A DNA stretch of 64,000 nucleotides, taken from the NCBI GenBank assembly GCA_037974335.1, contig CM075760.1:21036291-21100290 (forward strand). The letters are read 5' to 3'. This DNA is from Prionace glauca. Taxonomy: Eukaryota > Chordata > Chondrichthyes > Carcharhiniformes > Carcharhinidae. Positions 11,224-22,200 of this stretch are shown here, piece by piece. A program made the translations under genes and the position numbers. The notes beneath the pieces were generated by a model that saw only the letters and a list, made by a program, of their open reading frames with translations, made no database searches and was not told the DNA's origin. Position 1 is the stretch's first letter. Each line of letters begins with the position of its first letter.

Positions 11224-11295
11224 TCCTCTGAGCGGGAATCGAACCCGGGCTGTGACAGTGAAAACGCCAAATCCTAACCACTAGACCACCAGGGA
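11224..11295 (-). tRNA. tRNA-Glu(TTC), weak acceptor
   Basis: A 72-nt minus-strand copy. The A-box TGGTCTAGTGGTTAGGA and B-box GGTTCGATTCC are canonical. The loop TTTTCAC gives anticodon TTC, and the stem TGGCG/TGTCA pairs with two wobbles. The acceptor TCCCTGG/TCAGAGG has one mismatch and one wobble. It is better preserved than its arm A partner and reads a different Glu codon (GAA against GAG). Possibly functional. Confidence 0.7.
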
Positions 11296-11627
11296 AGCTG
11301 ATACAAGGTCTTTAAAATGTTCATTTATCAATGACTCACCTGCTTTTTATTGTATTTCAGACTTTTTATTCACCAATTGCAAGTTTATCCTTTACATTTT
11401 AGCCTTCACACAGACCTTGTCTTTGTCAAAACTGAGTATGTCATGTCTCTATTTAGATGAGAAAACACCACGCTGGTTAGTAATATACTGTATACACTCT
11501 CTCAGTAATGACTGAACTGGACCCAGTCTGCATTCATTTTAGTACAGGTGCTGTATCGATATCTGGTGCATTCGGTTCTGTCTCTGTATTACTGCACAAA
11601 ACCCATCCCTCATTTATATTACAACAG

Positions 11628-11812
11628 ATCATTTTAGTTGGATTCACCATGCAAAAATTGCCCATTATTTTCCCTTTGAGTATGTGGATTAGCCATGGTA
11701 AATGTGTGGGGCTAATGGGGATAGGGCAGAGGGGAGGACCTGGGTGGGATGCAGACTCGGTGGGCCAAGATAACCTTTCTTCTGAACTGTAGGAATTCTA
11801 TGGTTCTATGTC
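11628..11812 (+). mobile_element. 3' half of a SINE
   Basis: The arm B partner of 206-388. It runs from 'ttagttggattcaccatgca' to 'aattctatggttctatg', the usual 3' end of this SINE class. The head is missing. Confidence 0.75.
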
Positions 11813-12387
11813 TAAGAAATATCATAGACATTTGCGTGCTTATTTATTTTAAATAATCTATTTTCTAATAACCCCCTTTGGTGAAATGATTTTTTAAAGC
11901 AATTCCCTTCAGTTTTCCCAGTGATAACCTTCAGCTCATCTCTGCCTTCCCTGAATGCATGGAAACACCAAACAGTTCATGTGTTTCAACTGAAGAACAT
12001 TTCATATGTAAGCATTTATTGACAACCATTCTGTTGTGTGTTCTTGCATACAAAATGATGACAGCCTCACTATTTTGTTCCCGGTGTTGACTTATCTGTC
12101 TTTAGAGATATGTTGGAAAACGGATAGGCTGATAATGTGTGACAACAATACTCACAACGGTGTCAACTCTCTTCAGTTCAGCAACACATTGTTAATCAAT
12201 GTTCCTTTCTTTTGCCAAGGTGCATGAACCAAAATGTTTGCCTTCATTCGGATTTTTTAACATGCGTAAAAAGGACAATAACCATGTAATTTACAAGAAA
12301 AGATGAAGTCATCTTGTTTGTTCAGAGACTGTGATTCATGTCCCTCAGCACACGGTTTAATTGTTCCAGTGGGGACATTAGAAGATT

Positions 12388-12395
12388 TATAAATA
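12388..12395 (+). promoter_or_regulatory. TATA-box candidate of the receptor gene
   Basis: The motif TATAAATA lies 80 bases upstream of the chosen receptor start codon at 12475, a plausible core-promoter position if the 5' UTR is short. AT-rich DNA makes chance matches common, and the start site was not seen. Confidence 0.35.
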
Positions 12396-12474
12396 GGAAA
12401 TTTCACACTGTGTGCAATATTGTTTAACTGGGATTGGTCTCTAGTACAGTCAGCGATCATTGAATTTCAGAGCT

Positions 12475-14035
12475 ATGTTCTGGATTATACCACTTGAGCT
12501 TCGTATTCTTTGGGTATTTTACGACATCCAAAGGATTTACTACCCGTTCCTTGCTGTAGTTGGTGTCACTGGTAAGTCATATTTCTCTATGTTCATTGTC
12601 CTTGTCTATGTTACCCAGTTATTGATATTATTCTGTGTAACTTTCATGGTTTGTTGCTGTGAATGCACTGGAAACATTTCTCGTTGCCACACAGCTATCC
12701 TCACACTACCTGACATTCACTTTCAATCTTTCCACTTTACGGTTGTCGTTATGTAACATGATTTCCAGTATTATTATTCACAGCCAATTCCAAATCAGCT
12801 GATTTAACATCTTCAACTGCACAGCCTTCAGCACAATCAAAGCAGAGTCATCCAGACCAGAAACATTTGCTCCAAATCTACTGGCACCATTGTGTCCCCC
12901 ACATACAAACCTGAAGAAGGCAGCAAATTGGAGACTTTATTAACTGGTGAATTTGGTTTCTTGCTACATCATAGCGGGGCTTTTCTGCTGTGAACTTTGT
13001 CTCGAGCAGAATAGGTGAACTCAGTCTATTCTGAGGTGGATTTAATAAAAGTGTTTCAGCTGTTACCAAGGATCCTGAGAGATTGCTTCTCTTGTGCTCA
13101 GTCTAAAATACGAGTGAATTGTATTTCTCTTCCTTCCAGTGAATGTATTGACGATTCTTATCCTGTCGCGAGGGAAGTGTGGTCTTTCCAAAAGTGTGAT
13201 ACGTTACCTCATTTCCATGTCAGCGGCGGATCTACTGGTCATTATCATCGATCTCATTTTCAGGCAAATTCCCATGAAGTTTCCATTTTCAATCATTTAC
13301 CAATTTAAAATATGTAATATCCATGCTATCTTTCTTTATGCAGTCACTGATTGCTCTGTCTGGTTCACTGTCACATTCACCTTTGATCGATTTGTGGCTA
13401 TTACTTGTCAGAAGCTGAAAATAAAATACTGCAATGAGAAAACTGCAACAGTAGTTCTCGGAACTGTGAGTGTGCTATTCAGTGTAAAGAACATTTTCTG
13501 GTATTTCATGTATGGTGATAGATATGCTATTCAGAATATTCCCCATTTTTGTTATGTTGGCAATGATGTCCTCTATTCTGCAGCATGGGGAGTGGTTGAA
13601 AATCTGCATTATATTTTAACACCGTTCATTCCTTTTTTGTTGATTCTGTTGTTGAATGTTTTCACCATTAAACACATTCTAGGGTCCACCAAATTCCGCA
13701 GGAGACTTCAGAGCCACAAGCGTATGGATACTTCAAAGGACCCAGAGACAGTGAAGAGAAGAAAATCCATTATCTTACTGTTTGCTCTATCAGGAAATTT
13801 TATCCTGCTATGGTCAATCTTACTTATCCACTCCTTTTGTGAACGATTATATAATTTAAACTTAATTCATTTTTATATCCCTTCATTTGTGCGGGAATTG
13901 GGATTTATGCTCCAACTCCTGAGTTGCTGCACCAATACATACATTTATGCAGTGACCCAGACACAATTCAGAGAGGATCTGAAGAATGTGATCAGATTTC
14001 CATTTAATGCAATTGTGAAATTACTTAGTGAATAA
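12475..14035 (+). CDS. GPR139-like class-A G-protein coupled receptor, two exons
   Basis: Exon 1 is 12475-12571 and ends in G|GTAAGT. Exon 2 is 13140-14035 and follows the acceptor tccttccag. Joining restores a Val codon (GVT-V-NVLT) and gives a 330-residue seven-helix receptor. An in-frame stop at 12442-12444 supports the ATG at 12475. Helices lie near residues 22-44, 53-75, 89-112, 135-156, 187-210, 241-265 and 283-303. Cys91 and Cys170 can form the conserved loop disulphide. The helix-3 motif is DRF (115-117) instead of DRY, and helix 7 reads NTYIY (298-302) instead of NPxxY. Stretches such as LSRGKCGLSK, DCSVWFTVTFTFDRF and RRKSIILLF resemble GPR139/GPR142 receptors, plasma-membrane receptors of which GPR139 responds to aromatic amino acids (family knowledge). 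The ligand of this copy is not inferable. No break was seen, so it looks functional. The N-terminus is short (about 20 residues) with no glycosylation site visible. Confidence 0.88.
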
Positions 14036-15344
14036 CAGATTTCTTCTTCAACAACAGGAAACCCCCAAGCACAATATCTCATGGGAAGATCACTTTGCCC
14101 AAAGTTAAGTCTGATCTTCCAAGGGTGGAAGTTGACACCCAGTGCCATTCCCATCAACCGGGAAGGGCACTTAAAGACAGTTGATAGGTTATTAGTAAAG
14201 AATCATGGCAATGGATCCGCGTGGTTGTGAGGGACGTTCCTATCAGGGCCTGTTTCCTATCAATTCTGTTTGAGAGATACCCTCCCATGGGAATGATTCA
14301 ATCATCTACAAGCCATAAAACCCCAACCATTGCAAGAAAAAAAATCAATTCCCAGCACACCACGAACTTCAGAAAGAATTCCAGGCACTCCAGCTCCTGC
14401 TCTCCATCTCCACCAGTGAGAAACTCAGGGTCTGAAACAGACACAGCGGATTTAGCCTCTCGACCACATTGTCTCCCAGTAAAGGGAACTCGGGCCACAG
14501 TGCTGGTGGTAGAAGAGGCGAGCTTCCGTCTGCAGAAACTCACTCACTTAGGAGGCCGAGCAGGACGAACCAGACCCAGCATTGAAACGAGCCGTTGATG
14601 TCGTCTATATGGATTTCAGTAAGGTGTTTGACAAAGATTCAGAAAATAGCACTTGCCCCAATTTTTGTCCATTTCTCTATAACTGCACTTGTACAATATC
14701 ATTAAAGACATAACGGTTTGTAAAAGTCCTATGGCTGTGAGATTATGTACTGCATTAACATTTAACAAAAACAATTTGAAATGAGTCAGGTGATTTGAAA
14801 ATATTTTCCAAGTTTGCAAACGCAATAATCGCTATAATTCAGAACAGCGAAAGCATGGAAGTGTTTAGAATTGTATGTGCGCACAAAGCTGCCACACCAG
14901 CAGGGAATGTCTACCATCTGCTGTTTATATTACAAGTACAGGTTTTATCAATATATAAAATACACTTCAAGTCGGTAATGATCAGTACAATGAGGATAGT
15001 CTAAAACTTTTAAAGAACGGTGCTTTTAAATCTGCAAAATGCTGAGGTGGAAAGCAGATAGTTTGAAGTGACGAGAATCTGTTGTGTGTTTACCTCGTAA
15101 GTTTTACAGTATCAGCAGTGACGAGATTGGACAGTTTTGGAAATTAAAAAAATCACATGAAAAACCTGTGAGACTATTTCACCTCACTGTCGATTTCTTG
15201 TTCCAGGTAACAACAATTAGTGTTTCATTGGCTGAAGGAGTCATTCATGTTCTTTCTGGACATGACTTTTGTCCAAAAAACATTCCTTGTGTGAATATAT
15301 TTTTTAAATTCTGAAGTGGAAAGGCCGGCTAAATGTTCCATCGC
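14036..15344. other. Receptor 3' flank, no gene seen
   Basis: The stretch holds the presumed 3' UTR of the receptor and AT-rich DNA. Apart from a short LINE fragment (14588-14635) there is no recognisable coding, RNA or repeat feature. Confidence 0.5.
14588..14635 (+). mobile_element. 48-bp orphan LINE B fragment
   Basis: It encodes AVDVVYMDFSKVFDK, the reverse-transcriptase block around the first catalytic Asp, and matches 37046-37100 nearly base for base. Both sides are unrelated DNA, so neither LINE end is retained. Confidence 0.75.
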
Positions 15345-18300
15345 TATCTTAAGTTAAGGAGAGGGTACAGGTAAGGGAAGAGGCCGAGGATGTCCCAATA
15401 ATAGAGGGAGTAGGGGGCGTGAGTACGGTTGGTGGCGTTAAGGCAAATAGGGTCCAGGTGAAGGCTGGGATGAAAGCGCTGTATCTGAATGCACGAAGCA
15501 TTCGGAATAAAGTGGATGAGCTGGTGGCGCAGATCGACACAAATGAACATGATCTGGTGGCCATTACAGAGACGTAGCTGCAAGGTGACAGGCACTGGGA
15601 GCTGAATGTCCAAGGGTATCCAGTGTTTAGGAAGGATAGGCGGGAGGGAAAAGGGGGGGGGGGCGTCGCTCTGCTGATTAAGGATAGCATCAAGGTGGTA
15701 GCAAGAGATGATATTGGAGTCAAGGAGCAGAACGTGGAATCGTTGTGGGTAGAGATTAGGAACAGCAAAGGGAGGAAGACGCTGGTGGGTGTCGTCTATA
15801 GGCCCCCGGATAATGATCTGGAGGTGGGGCGGGCTGTTAACGCGCAAATAAGTGCGGCATGCAGGAATGGAACGGCCGTAGTTATGGGGGATTTCAATCT
15901 GCATATTGATTGGTCGACCCATGTTGGACACGGTGGGCTCGAGGAGGAGTTCTTGGAATGCTGCCGGGATAATTTCCTTGAACAGTGTGTGTTGGAGCCG
16001 ACGAGGGAACGAGCTATCTTGGATCTGGTGCTATGTAATGAGGCGGGTAGAATTAGGGACCTTGCGGTGAAGGATCCTCTTGGAGAGAGTGATCATTGTA
16101 TGGTAGAGTTTCTGGTGCAGATGGAGGAGGAGAAAGTGGGTTCCCGGACACACATCCTTTGTTTGAATAGAGGGGAATACGGTAGGATGAGAAAAGAATG
16201 GCGAATATGGACTGGGGGAGTGCGTTGGAGGGAGGGTCTGCTGAGGAGCAGTGGAGGATCTTTAAGGAGATATTTCTTGGTGCTCAGCAGAAATTTATTC
16301 CGATGGTCAAAAAGGACAGTAGGAGGAGAGGTAATAAGCCGTGGATAACGAAGGAGGTGAAGGAAAGTGTTAAATTAAAAGCGGAGGCATTTAGAGTAGC
16401 GAAGAGGAATGGGCGAGAAGAGGATTGGGAGATGTTTAAATGTCAACAAAGATTGACAAAGAAGTTGATAAAGGAGGGTAGGAGAAACTATGAAGCTGGG
16501 CTAGCGCTTAATATAAAAAAGGATAGCAAGAGTTTTTATAAATATATAAAAAGGAAGAGGCAGGCTCGGGTGAACGTTGGTCCTTTAGAGGATGAGAAAG
16601 GGGACCTAGTGGTAGGGGATGGGGATATGGCTCAGGTATTGAACGTCTTCACGGAGGAGGACGTGAATAATTTGCCGGGTGTTAGCGATGGAAAGGTGGT
16701 AGGACTGGAGGGTCTTAATGACATTACTGTTACTAGAGAGGCGGTGCTCTGCAGACTGGAGGGGCTGATTGTGGACAAGTCCCCAGGACCGGATGGAATG
16801 CATCTGAGGGTTCTGAAAGAAATGGCGGAGGTTATAGTGGATGCATTGGTGGTTATTTTCCAGACGTCGCTGGATTCCGGGGAAGTGCCGGACGATTGGA
16901 AAACGGCTAATGTTACGCTGTTGTTTAAGAAGGGTGCCAGGCAAAAGGCAGGGAATTATAGGCCGGTTAGTTTAACGTCTGTGGTAGGTAAAATGTTAGA
17001 ATCCGTCATTAAAGAGGAAATTGCGAGGCATTTTGAAGGGAATTGCTTGATAGAGCAGACGCAGCACGGTTTCATTAAAGGGAAGTCGTGTCTGACAAAT
17101 TTACAGGAGTTTTATGAGGATGTGTCTCGGGTGGTGGATAGAGGAGAGCCGGTGGATGTGGTCTTTCTGGACTTTCAGAAGGCGTTTGACAAAGTACCTC
17201 ATAAGAGGTTATTGCAGAAAGTCAGGGGACTTGGAGTTGGGGGTAGGGTGTTAGCGTGGATAGAGGATTGGTTGTCAAATAGGAGGCAGAGAGTGGGGGT
17301 CAACGGGTGCTATCTGGATTGGCGGATGGTTCTACTGGGGTGCCCCAGGGTTCGGTGCTGGGGCCTCAGCTTTTTACCATTTATATAGATGATCTGGAGG
17401 AGGGAACCGAGTGTAGGGTGTCGAAATTTGCGGATGACACCAAAATTGGGGGAACGGGAAATTGTGCGGAGGGTGTGGAGAGTCTGCAGAAGGATCTAGA
17501 TAGGCTGGGCGAATGGGCCACGAAATGGCAAATGGAATTTAATGTTGGCAAGTGCGAGGTGGTCCACTTTGGAAGGAAGAATGGTAGGAAGGACTATTAC
17601 TTACGGGGCGAAAAACTGCAGCAGGCGACGGTGCAGAGGGACCTCGGGGTCCTTGTGCATGAGTCGCAAAAACCCAGCTTGCAGGTGCAGCAGGTGGTCA
17701 GGAAGGCGAATGGGATGCTGGCCTTCATAGCGAGGGGAATTGAATATAAAAGTAGGGAGGTCTTGCTGCAGCTGTACAGGGCATTGGTGAGGCCGCAGCT
17801 GGAGTACTGTGTGCAGTTTTGGGCGCCGCACCTGCGCAAGGATATTTTAGCCCTGGAGGGAGTGCAGAGGAGGTTTACTAGGGTGATATCGGAGTTGAGG
17901 GGGTTGAGCTATGAGGAGAGGCTGAATGAACTAGGCTTGTACTCGTTGGAGTTTAGAAGAATGAGGGGAGATCTCATTGAACATAAGAACATAAGAACAT
18001 AAGAAATAGGAGCAGGAGTAGGCCATCTGGCCCTTCAAGCCTGCCCCGCCATTCAATAAGATCATGGCTGATCTGTCGTGGCTCAGCTCCACCTTCCCGC
18101 CCTCTCCCCATAACCCTTAATCCCTTCTCTTATCAAAAACCCATCAACCCGTTTCTTAAAAATATTTAGCGAGGCAGCCTCCACCACTTCAACGGGCAGA
18201 GAATTCCAGAGATTCACCACCCTTTGAGTGTAGAAGTTCCTCCTCAACTCTGTTCTAAACCGCCTCCCCTTTATCTTGAGGCTGTGCCCCTTAGTCCTAC

Positions 18301-18810
18301 TGTCTTTTTGAGCGGGAAGAGTCTCTCCACCTCTACCCTATCCATCCCATTCATCATCTTATACGTCTCAATGAGATTTCCCCTCATTCTTCTAAAGTCT
18401 AACGAGTACAAGCCTAGTTTATTGAGACGTATAAGATGATGAATGGGATGGATAGGATAGAGGTGGAGAGACTCTTCCCGCTCAGAAAGGACAGTAGGAC
18501 TAGGGGGCACAGCCTCAAGATAAAGGGAGGCGGTTTAGAACGGAGTTGAGGAGGAACTTCTTCATTCAAAGGGTGGCGAATCTCTGGAATTCTCTGCCCG
18601 TTGAAGTGGTAGCGGCTGCGTCGCTAAATATTTTTAAGAAGCGGGTTGATGGGTTTTTGATAAGAGAGGGGATTAAGGGTTATGGGGAGAGGGCCGGAAT
18701 GTGGAACTGAGCCACAACAGATAAGCCATGATCTTATTGAATGGCGGGGCAGGCTCGAAGGGCCAGATGGCCTACTCCTGCTCCTATTTCTTATGTTCTT
18801 ATATTCTTAT
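15345..18810 (+). mobile_element. LINE A1, CR1-clade, 5'-truncated, interrupted
   Basis: The coding part starts near 15470 with LNARSIRNKVDEL (endonuclease) and continues with GVVYRPPD, VMGDFNLHIDW and SDHCMVEF. The reverse transcriptase holds KSPGPDG, GNYRPVSLTS, LDFQKAFDKVPH, VPQGSVLGP and FADDTK. A Trp-to-stop change sits near 15575 (ETW to ET-stop). Frame shifts occur near the poly-G at about 15650, near 16200-16340 and near 17330. ORF1 is absent. A reversed copy of the same family (17981-18420) splits the 3' part. The end reads 'ttcttatgttcttatattct', a CR1-like short tandem tail. Confidence 0.88.
17981..18420 (-). mobile_element. LINE A4: reversed 3' fragment inside LINE A1
   Basis: It begins with 'acataagaacataagaac' (the LINE A tail in reverse) and runs to 'gagtacaagcctagttt'. 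The host LINE resumes at 18421. ATTGA occurs on both sides (17976-17980 and 18421-18425) and only once in uninterrupted relatives (near 35810), so it is a 5-bp target-site duplication. Confidence 0.85.
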
Positions 18811-20329
18811 CTTCCCTAATGGTCCATCTGTTTGGAATCAGCCCTCTCACCATCGCGGCCTTGGTTTAATTCAGGTCAGGGAATGACAGTTTATTGATTG
18901 CGTGCAGCAGATGAACGAAGAGGACCTGGAATTGCTTCCTGATTGAAAACAGGAGCGATAGCTCCAGTGACTCGAGTTCTTTTGTTGGTCAGTCATGCTT
19001 GCATTTCAATGTTGTCTCTTTCAGAGATATTCATTCAGAATGAAGATGTTGGTGTTAAATAAATGTATTGAAGTTAAAAGGTGAATCAAAAGAACGGAAA
19101 AAATGCAATTTGATTTGATAAGATTTATTTTCTCTGCTCATTTTCGTATCAGCAAATCGTCATTTTCTGCAAAAGGAGAGTATGATGTTGGATAAGTGAT
19201 CAGAGAGCGCCCTCCCTTGGACAGTACAGCATTGGAAACAGGCGCAGAAACAAGACCCAAAATATCTGCACTCAGAGACACACCCAATACAGCCACACAT
19301 TGGACACGAGTAAACTTCCGTTTAACATCCACACTGTTAGCACCACTTAGAGTTTTGAAGGTTTCAGTCAATTTGCCTCTTACTCTTTTGAACTCTCTGG
19401 GTGCAAACCTGACGACACTATTCTTTTCTCATAAGATAACCCAAACATAGCTGGCAATGGTTTAGTGAAACTCCTCTGAACTATTATTTTAACACATTAA
19501 CTTTTTTTTTAAGATAAGGAGACAAGAACTGTGCACAATATTCTAGATATGCCCACTGCCCTCGCCAACGGCCAAATTTCCGATCTATCTTTGTGCCGTT
19601 AGCACATTTAGCATTTATATCTTCATTCCCTTCATCACTGCAGAAATCATCCCAATTATATGTTTCTTCACAAATTCAGCCAGAATGTATTTGTTCAGGT
19701 CAGATCCAGTTTAATTAACTTGTTTGAGTTTTATGCTGAGTAACAGATAGTTTGTGAGTGTATTTCTCTTAATAGGCGTCCAAAATTCATGTGATACTGT
19801 GCTGCACCGCAGCCTTGTGAGTAACTGTGGAGATCAGAGAATAAAATGGATAGGAGCGACATGGATAGGAAATTGCCTGAGTGCCAGGAAACAATTCGTA
19901 GCTGTTTTTCGGAGTAGAACAAATCTTGCAGTCATGTTGCCAGGAAAAGGTTATATGAACATTGAAATTCACGACATAGTAATGCCCGAGAGCTTGAAGT
20001 GGAGGCCAGACTTTCAAAATCTGTGAACGATCCAAAACTTGGAAACATTGACAACCATCAGTAGATCATTCAGAACTTCAGAACGCAAAAAAAGAACTAA
20101 TTGGTGGAATGGATGAGTAATTTGGATATTTATCCTATTGCAGAGAAAAGTTCCATGATTAGTTTTGTTCAGCAGAATTTGAAGAGAAAAATGGAAATAA
20201 TGAAAAGGCCATGAAAGTGAATATAGACGCCGAGGGACTGGAGTGAATCTGTGTATAAATCATTCATGATGCAAGATAGGTTCAGACAGCGGCAAACAGA
20301 AAAAGGGAATAGGTTTTTTTTGTCTATTG
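18811..20329. other. Intergenic, mostly unassigned
   Basis: No gene seen. The segment 19390-19640 resembles a decayed minus-strand CR1 tail ('ggagacaagaactgtgcaca', then 'tgcccactgccctcgccaa'), as found in many vertebrate CR1 3' regions. The rest is AT-rich without structure. Confidence 0.4.
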
Positions 20330-20930
20330 GGGAAAAGAATGCAGAAGCAAGGAAGTTGTGCTATTTTTGTAGCTAACACATGGAAAATAGTCAGCCGAAA
20401 AAATCGTTCCAATTTTGGGCACCGAACGTAAGGCAGCATGTAAAGTCAATAGGCTGGAAGCAGGGAAGAAAAACACGAGAATAATTCCAGAGATCAGAAA
20501 CTTCGGTGACGAAAATATTTTGGAGAGGATGGGACTAATTTCCTTGACAGAAAGTTGCTGATGTGACTTTAATGAGACATTCAAAATCCTGAGGGGTCTT
20601 GATAGAGTAGATAGAGAGAAACTGGTCAATGACAGAAAGATCTTGACACAGAGGGCGCGGGTTGTAGTAAATTGGTGGAAGAAACATGGAGACATCACGA
20701 AAAACATTGTCAGACAGTGAGTGATCCAGATCAGGAATGTGCTGTTTGAGAGTGTGGTGCAGGCAGAGCCAATTAATGGGTTCAAAATGGGATTGGATAA
20801 TTGTCTGAAAATGAACAAAATGCTGGACTGTGGAGTACAGAGTGTTCTTGGATGAATTGCTCCTTTAGAGGACCAAAACACACATGACGCTTCAAAATGG
20901 CCTTCTTCTCTGCTGTAAGTACTTTATCAA
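20330..20930 (+). mobile_element. Ancient CR1-like LINE, 3' part
   Basis: The plus strand keeps a CR1 C-terminal layout: 'ttccaattttgggcaccgaa', 'aataattccagagatcagaa', 'cttgatagagtagatagaga' and 'aatggccttcttctctgctg' near the end. Indels are frequent, so it is far older than LINEs A and B. An antisense open frame here (20324-20881) is a by-product. Confidence 0.65.
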
Positions 20931-21640
20931 TGTTGAAAGGAAGATAGTAGCACAGAGGTAACGTCTCTGCGAAAGTAATTCCGAGGGTAGGCAAATTTCT
21001 CAAGATATACATTCAAATCCAACTACAAAAGGTTCTAAAATGCAATTACAGTTTTGAATTTAAAGATCGTTTCCGTAATTGCGGCCATGACAAGAAATAT
21101 ATCAGATTCTCTAACATTCTGCCGAAAGGAAAACCTTCCATCATTCCCCAGTTTAGCCCAGAGGTGACTCCAGGCGCACACTTGTTTGGCGATTACGTGC
21201 CTTCTATGATGGTCTAGAAAACCAGTAAATTCAGTGTGTTAGTGATTGCCAATATATGCTGGCCTTACCAGCTGGATATACAGCCCATGAAAGAATGAGA
21301 AACAGCAACTGAAATCAGCATTTCACAACACCTGCAATGGCAAACGTCGTCCAGGAGATGGCAGTGAAACTGTGCTCTTTGGTACGACACGACACAGATG
21401 ATCATCTCAGTTATTTCTGTAGTAGGCTCAGTCTTTGTCCATCCTAAACGTGACCCAGTTTCTCTGACACGAAATGATATTTCTGATTATCTGGCAATAA
21501 TTCTCAGTTGATTCTGTATTCAGCAAAATCCCAGTTGTTACAATACTGCACCAAGCCTCATTGCTCCATTTATTCTGGCAGTTACGACAGCACGGAATTA
21601 ATTCTCGCCTCATGTCATGAAACTCCATATCTCCGCTGTT
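20931..21640. other. Unassigned intergenic DNA
   Basis: No coding, RNA or clear repeat signal was found in this stretch. Confidence 0.4.
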
Positions 21641-22200
21641 ACTTCACTGGACCCTCTCACTCCTGATAATGCACCGGGACATGTTACTGTTTGCATTACA
21701 CCAGGCTCTGTCTCAGTTATTACATTGTTGGAACCTGCCACTTATAAAGAAACATGGACAGCCTCTCAATCACTGCTGCACTAGTCCGCCTCCCTATTAT
21801 ATTTAATAATATCCTGTCTCTAATTATTCTGTTACATGAATTATTTATTTCTGCAATTGCCCCGTCAAAGTTTACATCGATCTAAAGGTTTGGTTTGGAA
21901 TTACTGCATTCGATTTGTCTCAGTTTATATCTTACAATGGCCAGAATCAGACAAAATTACACGAGGGGACAGTTTTATTGCGCTGTCTCCATAATTAATG
22001 CGCCACATTATACCTTTGTTCACTTTACACATTATCATTTCTCAAATTTTGTTTTACTCTGTATTGTCTCACTTGTTATTCCACTGGGCCACATCTCTGT
22101 TTATGTCACACCAGATCATGTCCCTATTTTCTGATAGCGCTGATACGCTGGAAGCAGTCTCAGTTTAAATTACAGCGCACATTGTCTCTGCATATATTAG
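21640..22200 (+). repeat. Decayed 27-bp minisatellite tract
   Basis: Scattered cores like 'tctctgtttatgtcacacca', 'tgtctcagtttatatctta' and 'attgtctctgcatatattag' recur at spacings near multiples of 27 bases. They match the cleaner units at 49209-49316. Units are strongly diverged. The tract continues into the segment shared with arm B. Confidence 0.5.

Larger units (their letters stand above)
8948..12018. repeat. Long inverted repeat, arm B
   Basis: This is the reverse-complement partner of 1-3595, with the same SINEs and tRNA set in mirrored order. Relative to arm A it lacks about 0.5 kb around 9842. Its outer 0.7 kb (11400-12127) occurs again in the same orientation at 22195-22915. The arms are separated by 5.35 kb, so they could form a large hairpin or cruciform. 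Confidence 0.9.

Noticed and set aside
12460-12474. Upstream TTG as start of the receptor exon 1
   Set aside because: The ATG at 12475 is in frame, has an upstream in-frame stop at 12442, and eukaryotic translation favours ATG.
15344-15931. 195-residue minus-strand open frame
   Set aside because: Antisense to the LINE A1 endonuclease.
20324-20881. 185-residue minus-strand open frame
   Set aside because: It lies antisense to an ancient CR1 3' region and shows no family features.
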